Both the position numbers and the translations under genes were made by a program. This document shows, one piece after another, positions 60,349 to 64,000 of a stretch of DNA of 64,000 nucleotides (within the stretch, counting starts at the first letter, position 1; each line of letters opens with the position of its first letter). Below the pieces are notes generated by a model, which did no database searches, had not been told where the DNA came from, and saw only the letters and a list, made by a program, of their open reading frames with translations. Location of the stretch: the NCBI GenBank assembly GCA_902609685.1, contig CACLSR010000001.1, positions 237,505-301,504 of the forward strand. The letters run 5' to 3'. The DNA is from an uncultured Pelagibacteraceae bacterium. GTDB taxonomy: Bacteria; Pseudomonadota; Alphaproteobacteria; Pelagibacterales; Pelagibacteraceae.

Positions 60349-62613
60349 TTAAAAAACCTTCCTTAAATTCAAAGCAATTTCATCAAAGGTTTCAGGTCTC
60401 ATTGCATTGTTATTTAATAAATAAAAATCAATATCCAAACCATTAACATTTTTGGTATAAATATATTTTGATTTTAAAATATCATCTCCTTCAATTTTAA
60501 AAGCAAAATTTGTATTTTTTTGAGGTAAATAACCAATTGCCAAGTGAATTTTTTGCGTATAACCTTTTCCTAACGCTTCATTAAGTTCATAAATAAAAAA
60601 TAAACTAAAGTTATCATCATAAATTACATCAATACCTACTTCACCATTAATATTATGTAACGCTCCCGAGTTTAATTTGGTATCAAACTTACCGCTTGCA
60701 CTATCACCTATATAAGAATACTTGATATTAGATGACCGATGTAAATTAGCTTGATACTCAATTTTACCATGTCTTTTCATTTTATATTTTTGATTATTTA
60801 ATTCTTCAACTGAAGCTAGAGATAATCTTAAATTTCTTGATTGAATACTTTGTTTATCAAATTTCATTGAAGAAATACCACTCTCAGAATAACTACTTAA
60901 TAATGTATAACCTAAATCAATTTGAGCAGCAGGTATTAAAGTATGGTCATCTTTTTTAATTTCTTCTTTTATTTTCAAAGTTCCGTAAATCTGTCTACCA
61001 TTTCTATTTCCGTTTAGTTTTGAACCATCTAGGATACTTGAAATATTATATTTGAGAGCACCAACACCAATAATAGTGTCTAAAAATCTTCTATCATCTT
61101 TTACGGGCGCAGTTGAATAATAAGTTAAATTGTATGTATTCGCATCTAATTTGCTCCCCGCAGTACCAACTTTTACATCATTTTGACTAAACCTAAATGC
61201 CAAACCTTTAATTCCATCACCAACTGTAAATTTATCAGCACCAATAGTAATACCGTCAGTATAGATTTTTTTCTTAGATGATGTATCAGTTTCTCTAACT
61301 TTACCAAAAGCCAAGCTTCCTTCAGCCCAATAAAAAATATCATTATCTTTTTCTTTTTCTTTTGTTGAGATTTGAATTGCCTCAGAAAGAGAAGCTAACA
61401 TCTGATTTGAGAAATTTAACTTTATGTTTTGATAGCTTAAATCTTGAAGGTCTTTATTTCTTCTGATCCATTTTAATCTATTTAAAGCAGTGTCCGTTGA
61501 ATGTTCTATAGTTCTTGTTGCAACTTCTATTTGTGCAATAGCCATTCCAGTTCTGTCACCCTTTGTAATCGAGGGACATTTTCCAGCAATAATATTAAAG
61601 GGACAAGCTAATGAAAATTCGTATATTTGATCAATTAAATGAGTAGTACTAGAGTCATCATTACTTATATACATCATCAATCCATTTTTACTGAATGTTG
61701 CATGTCTCATTTGGTCCATATTACCAAAACCAGTAGTATTAAGATTAACAAAACCATCAACAGTATGTGAAGATGTATCAAATGGTGCGTCTAAAGAGAT
61801 TTGTACAACTCTATGACTACTATGATTTGCTACAAAAAATCTTTTACCATCTTCACTGAACTCAATTGACATGGGATTACTTACATGTGAAGATACATCT
61901 ATACCAGCGTTATTATTCACTGAAAAAGTTGTAACATCATATGGAGTAGAGAGATTAAATTCAAGAACCTTACCATTATATGTAATGATAAACATTTTTT
62001 TTCCATCATTGCTTAACGAAACACCCATAAGTCTATTATTTTTATGTGAGTCAACTAACCCATCATCACCTGCTAAAGAGTTATTTCTATTTGCATCAGT
62101 CAATAGATGTTCAGTTCTTTGAGAATAACTACAAGTCGAAATATCAAAAGGAACTGTAAGATCAAATCTAAGAACGTTATTTTTAAGTGTGCCACCTACT
62201 GCTCTATTTGCAAAATAAAAATACATACCATCGTTACTGAAATAGAAATCAAAAGGGTTATGACCTATGGTCCCTATTAGTCCATGATTTAAATCACACC
62301 TTTCATCGTCTCCTGCGTAAGTACCTGAAGAGGCGTCAAAAGGAATGGATAGGTCATATTCATCAATAAAACTATAATCTGTCTCACCGCCCTCATCTCT
62401 ATAAAATCTTACAAACATTTTTGTTCCATCATTATTGAATTGTACACCTCCAACTTCTCTATCTGTGTTAATTGAAAGCCCAGCTCTAACCGTGGTATGT
62501 TCATCTCCATTACTAACCTGAAAATTATCTACTAAAGTAACTACAGCTCCATACGAACTTGATATCTGAAAGAGAAATAATAAAAATAAAACTAGTCTAT
62601 TAATTTTTTTCAT
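60349..62613 (-). CDS. Outer-membrane protein: beta-propeller passenger plus autotransporter-like barrel
   Basis: The 754-residue protein has a signal peptide (residues 1-22, ending SSYG). Residues about 30-345 contain at least five blade-like repeats built on a motif of the form F-S-N/E/K-D/N-G-x-x-M/F-F/Y (FNNDGTKMF, FSNDGMYFY, LSNDGKKMF, FSEDGKRFF, FSKNGLMMY), suggesting a beta-propeller. A linker with LKWIRRNKDLQDLS follows. From about residue 420 alternating strands of a transmembrane barrel run to a terminal Phe (LNLRKVF), the outer-membrane insertion signal. It has the layout of a type V autotransporter. The ligand or purpose is unknown. A paralogue lies directly upstream. Confidence 0.7.
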   Translation of the reverse strand: MKKINRLVLFLLFLFQISSSYGAVVTLVDNFQVSNGDEHTTVRAGLSINTDREVGGVQFNNDGTKMFVRFYRDEGGETDYSFIDEYDLSIPFDASSGTYAGDDERCDLNHGLIGTIGHNPFDFYFSNDGMYFYFANRAVGGTLKNNVLRFDLTVPFDISTCSYSQRTEHLLTDANRNNSLAGDDGLVDSHKNNRLMGVSLSNDGKKMFIITYNGKVLEFNLSTPYDVTTFSVNNNAGIDVSSHVSNPMSIEFSEDGKRFFVANHSSHRVVQISLDAPFDTSSHTVDGFVNLNTTGFGNMDQMRHATFSKNGLMMYISNDDSSTTHLIDQIYEFSLACPFNIIAGKCPSITKGDRTGMAIAQIEVATRTIEHSTDTALNRLKWIRRNKDLQDLSYQNIKLNFSNQMLASLSEAIQISTKEKEKDNDIFYWAEGSLAFGKVRETDTSSKKKIYTDGITIGADKFTVGDGIKGLAFRFSQNDVKVGTAGSKLDANTYNLTYYSTAPVKDDRRFLDTIIGVGALKYNISSILDGSKLNGNRNGRQIYGTLKIKEEIKKDDHTLIPAAQIDLGYTLLSSYSESGISSMKFDKQSIQSRNLRLSLASVEELNNQKYKMKRHGKIEYQANLHRSSNIKYSYIGDSASGKFDTKLNSGALHNINGEVGIDVIYDDNFSLFFIYELNEALGKGYTQKIHLAIGYLPQKNTNFAFKIEGDDILKSKYIYTKNVNGLDIDFYLLNNNAMRPETFDEIALNLRKVF

Positions 62614-62621
62614 AGGTCAAA

Positions 62622-64000
62622 CTAGAAAGTACCAGAAATTTCTAAATTTGCACCATAATCGGGGATTTTACTAAATAAACTATAGTTAGAATCTATTTTA
62701 AGTTTGAAATTACCAAAATTTTTTAAATAACTAATCTCAGTATTATTGTTATTCGTTGGATCATAAATCACATCGAAATTAGCTTGATTAACTTGTTTTT
62801 TTCCTAATTTAAATAATAAACTATCTGAGTAAGCACTATTACTAAGACTTTGGAATCTTTCATAGTTTATTGCAAAAGTGTATCCATTTACATTCATATA
62901 TTCGAACCCAATATTTCCCCTAATATTATGCAAAGAATGTTTTTTTATAGTTTTTCTTACTGTTGTATTGTCAATGTGATTTTTATAAAAATGATCAATA
63001 TCTGGAGTTAAATCAAAAATATATTCTACAAAACCATTTCTGTTTAGAGTTTTATTATCTAGATATACAGTGTCATCAAACTTAAAACCCCCCGAAGCAT
63101 TTCCAGTTTTAAAAGTCAGTCTTTCATGAACATCTACGCTGTTTGTGGCGGAAGTACCGAAATCCGTATACTCTGAAAGTTGGGTAATACCAATCTCAAA
63201 TTTACCAAATGGAGTTAAATTATGTCTAGTATATTCGTTTTCATTTTCATAAATCATTGACGTAAAAATTTGTCTGCCGTATCTTTCTCCTGTAACTGTA
63301 TTTTTAACTAATTGATCAATGCTTAAAAAGCTTGCACCAATTAGAGTATTAAGATTTGATTTTCCATCTAGAGGTAAACTTCCATACATATTTAAAGTAT
63401 ATGCTTGGGCGTCTAATTTACTTCCTAAACCAGTATCAATTTTGACATCATCATTGCCATATCGAAAAGCTAAGCCAAAAATTTTATTATCAATTAATTT
63501 ATCAGCTCCAAACATAATACCTCTTGTTCTAATGTCTTTTGGTTTAATGAAACCTTTTTCTCCTACTCTGCCAAATGAAATATCAACGTGAGACCAGTGA
63601 GACCAATTCCTCATATTCTTAAAAGGATTTTTATCTTTTAAGGATGCATGAATAAATTGATTATTATTAAGTGAGTTTTCTAAATTATGTTTTAAAGAGT
63701 TCTCTAACTTATGCTTAAATGAAGCTAAAATTGGATTATTGATATCTAGTTTAATATTATGACTGTTTAAATTTCTTTTTTCCTCATTTCTACGTAACCA
63801 ATCAAATCTTTTGAAAATTGTATTTGAATTTTGATAAATTATATTTTTAGCAATTTCCGCTTGAGCCCCTATTGCTGTAGCAACATCTGCTTCACAAATT
63901 ACAATTCCAAAAGGGCAACTTAGATCATACTCAAAAACTTTATTCTTTAAGGTACTAGCCCAAGTAACCTGATAAAATTTCATACCATTTTTCGCAAAAC
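62622..64000 (-). CDS. Paralogous propeller/autotransporter-like outer-membrane protein, partial at right edge
   Basis: The frame stays open to the window edge. The upstream codons read FAKNGMKFY, matching the blade motif FSKNGLMMY of the neighbour, so the Met at 63983 is internal, not the start. About 459 residues are visible: the last blade, the segment VFEYDLSCPFGIVICE (compare IYEFSLACPFNIIAGKC in the neighbour), a linker with FDWLRRNEEKRNLN, and a barrel ending LEISGTF with terminal Phe. It and the 60349-62613 gene arose by duplication. An extra segment of repeated HKLENSLKHNLENSL is found near residue 90 of the visible frame and not in the neighbour. Confidence 0.7.
   Translation of the reverse strand, partial: FAKNGMKFYQVTWASTLKNKVFEYDLSCPFGIVICEADVATAIGAQAEIAKNIIYQNSNTIFKRFDWLRRNEEKRNLNSHNIKLDINNPILASFKHKLENSLKHNLENSLNNNQFIHASLKDKNPFKNMRNWSHWSHVDISFGRVGEKGFIKPKDIRTRGIMFGADKLIDNKIFGLAFRYGNDDVKIDTGLGSKLDAQAYTLNMYGSLPLDGKSNLNTLIGASFLSIDQLVKNTVTGERYGRQIFTSMIYENENEYTRHNLTPFGKFEIGITQLSEYTDFGTSATNSVDVHERLTFKTGNASGGFKFDDTVYLDNKTLNRNGFVEYIFDLTPDIDHFYKNHIDNTTVRKTIKKHSLHNIRGNIGFEYMNVNGYTFAINYERFQSLSNSAYSDSLLFKLGKKQVNQANFDVIYDPTNNNNTEISYLKNFGNFKLKIDSNYSLFSKIPDYGANLEISGTF

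Noticed and set aside
63981-63983. ATG at 63983 as the start of the rightmost outer-membrane protein
   Set aside because: The codons upstream continue the same blade motif as the neighbouring paralogue, so the gene runs off the window.
1-64000. tRNA, rRNA, CRISPR array, insertion sequence or known riboswitch
   Set aside because: Spacers are too short for most of these, and no clover-leaf, repeat-spacer array, transposase frame or recognisable glycine or SAM riboswitch pattern was seen by eye; a covariance-model scan would be the proper test.

Overview
The window reads as a stretch of a streamlined, AT-rich alphaproteobacterial genome, most likely SAR11 ('Candidatus Pelagibacter') or a close relative. 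The evidence is the very low GC, the near absence of intergenic space (no gene-free gap over about 160 bases), start/stop overlaps of the ATGA and TAATG kind throughout, and a gene content dominated by periplasmic-binding-protein transporters for small nitrogenous osmolytes, amino acids and polyamines. No rRNA, tRNA, insertion sequence, phage gene or CRISPR array was seen. The lineage call is inference from content and style.

Bases 1-2553 (minus strand): a GpsA-like dehydrogenase, an iron-dependent alcohol dehydrogenase and an edge-truncated class I glutamine amidotransferase. Bases 2706-20867 hold a methylated-amine island: trimethylamine monooxygenase (tmm), a TMAO transporter (tmoX, tmoV, fused tmoW) with three unexplained small envelope genes between its parts, TMAO demethylase (tdm), a small winged-helix-like gene, a SoxB/MgdA-like flavoenzyme, gamma-glutamylmethylamide synthetase (gmaS), N-methylglutamate synthase (mgsABC), a Lys-rich small protein and an Amt channel with a small membrane partner. 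Together these take TMA to TMAO to dimethylamine plus formaldehyde, and monomethylamine to N-methylglutamate to glutamate. The dimethylamine-to-methylamine step is not encoded here.

Bases 20929-36052: a second glutamine-synthetase-like enzyme, a diaminopropionate-ammonia-lyase-like PLP enzyme, a photolyase, then housekeeping genes (yjbQ, zapE, a BamB-like lipoprotein with a TPR partner, aconitase, LysE exporter, CsaA), ArgE, an aldehyde dehydrogenase and an agmatinase-family enzyme. Bases 36103-46161: a secreted HExxH protein, a membrane-anchored cyclophilin, a FadN-type beta-oxidation enzyme, and a PotABCD-type transporter headed by EutA-like and DoeA-like genes.

Bases 46299-58965: two branched-chain-amino-acid-type (Liv) transporters joined by azlCD, a CsiD/GlaH glutarate hydroxylase and a ProC-like reductase in one dense run on the minus strand. 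Bases 59055-64000: a LysE-family exporter with a striking leader hairpin, a DUF2805-type protein, a glutaredoxin, and two tandem outer-membrane proteins with beta-propeller passengers and autotransporter-like barrels, the second running off the right edge.

A recurring design is a binding-protein gene placed first, followed by a strong hairpin with a T-tract, then the membrane and ATPase genes (tmo, pot and liv).
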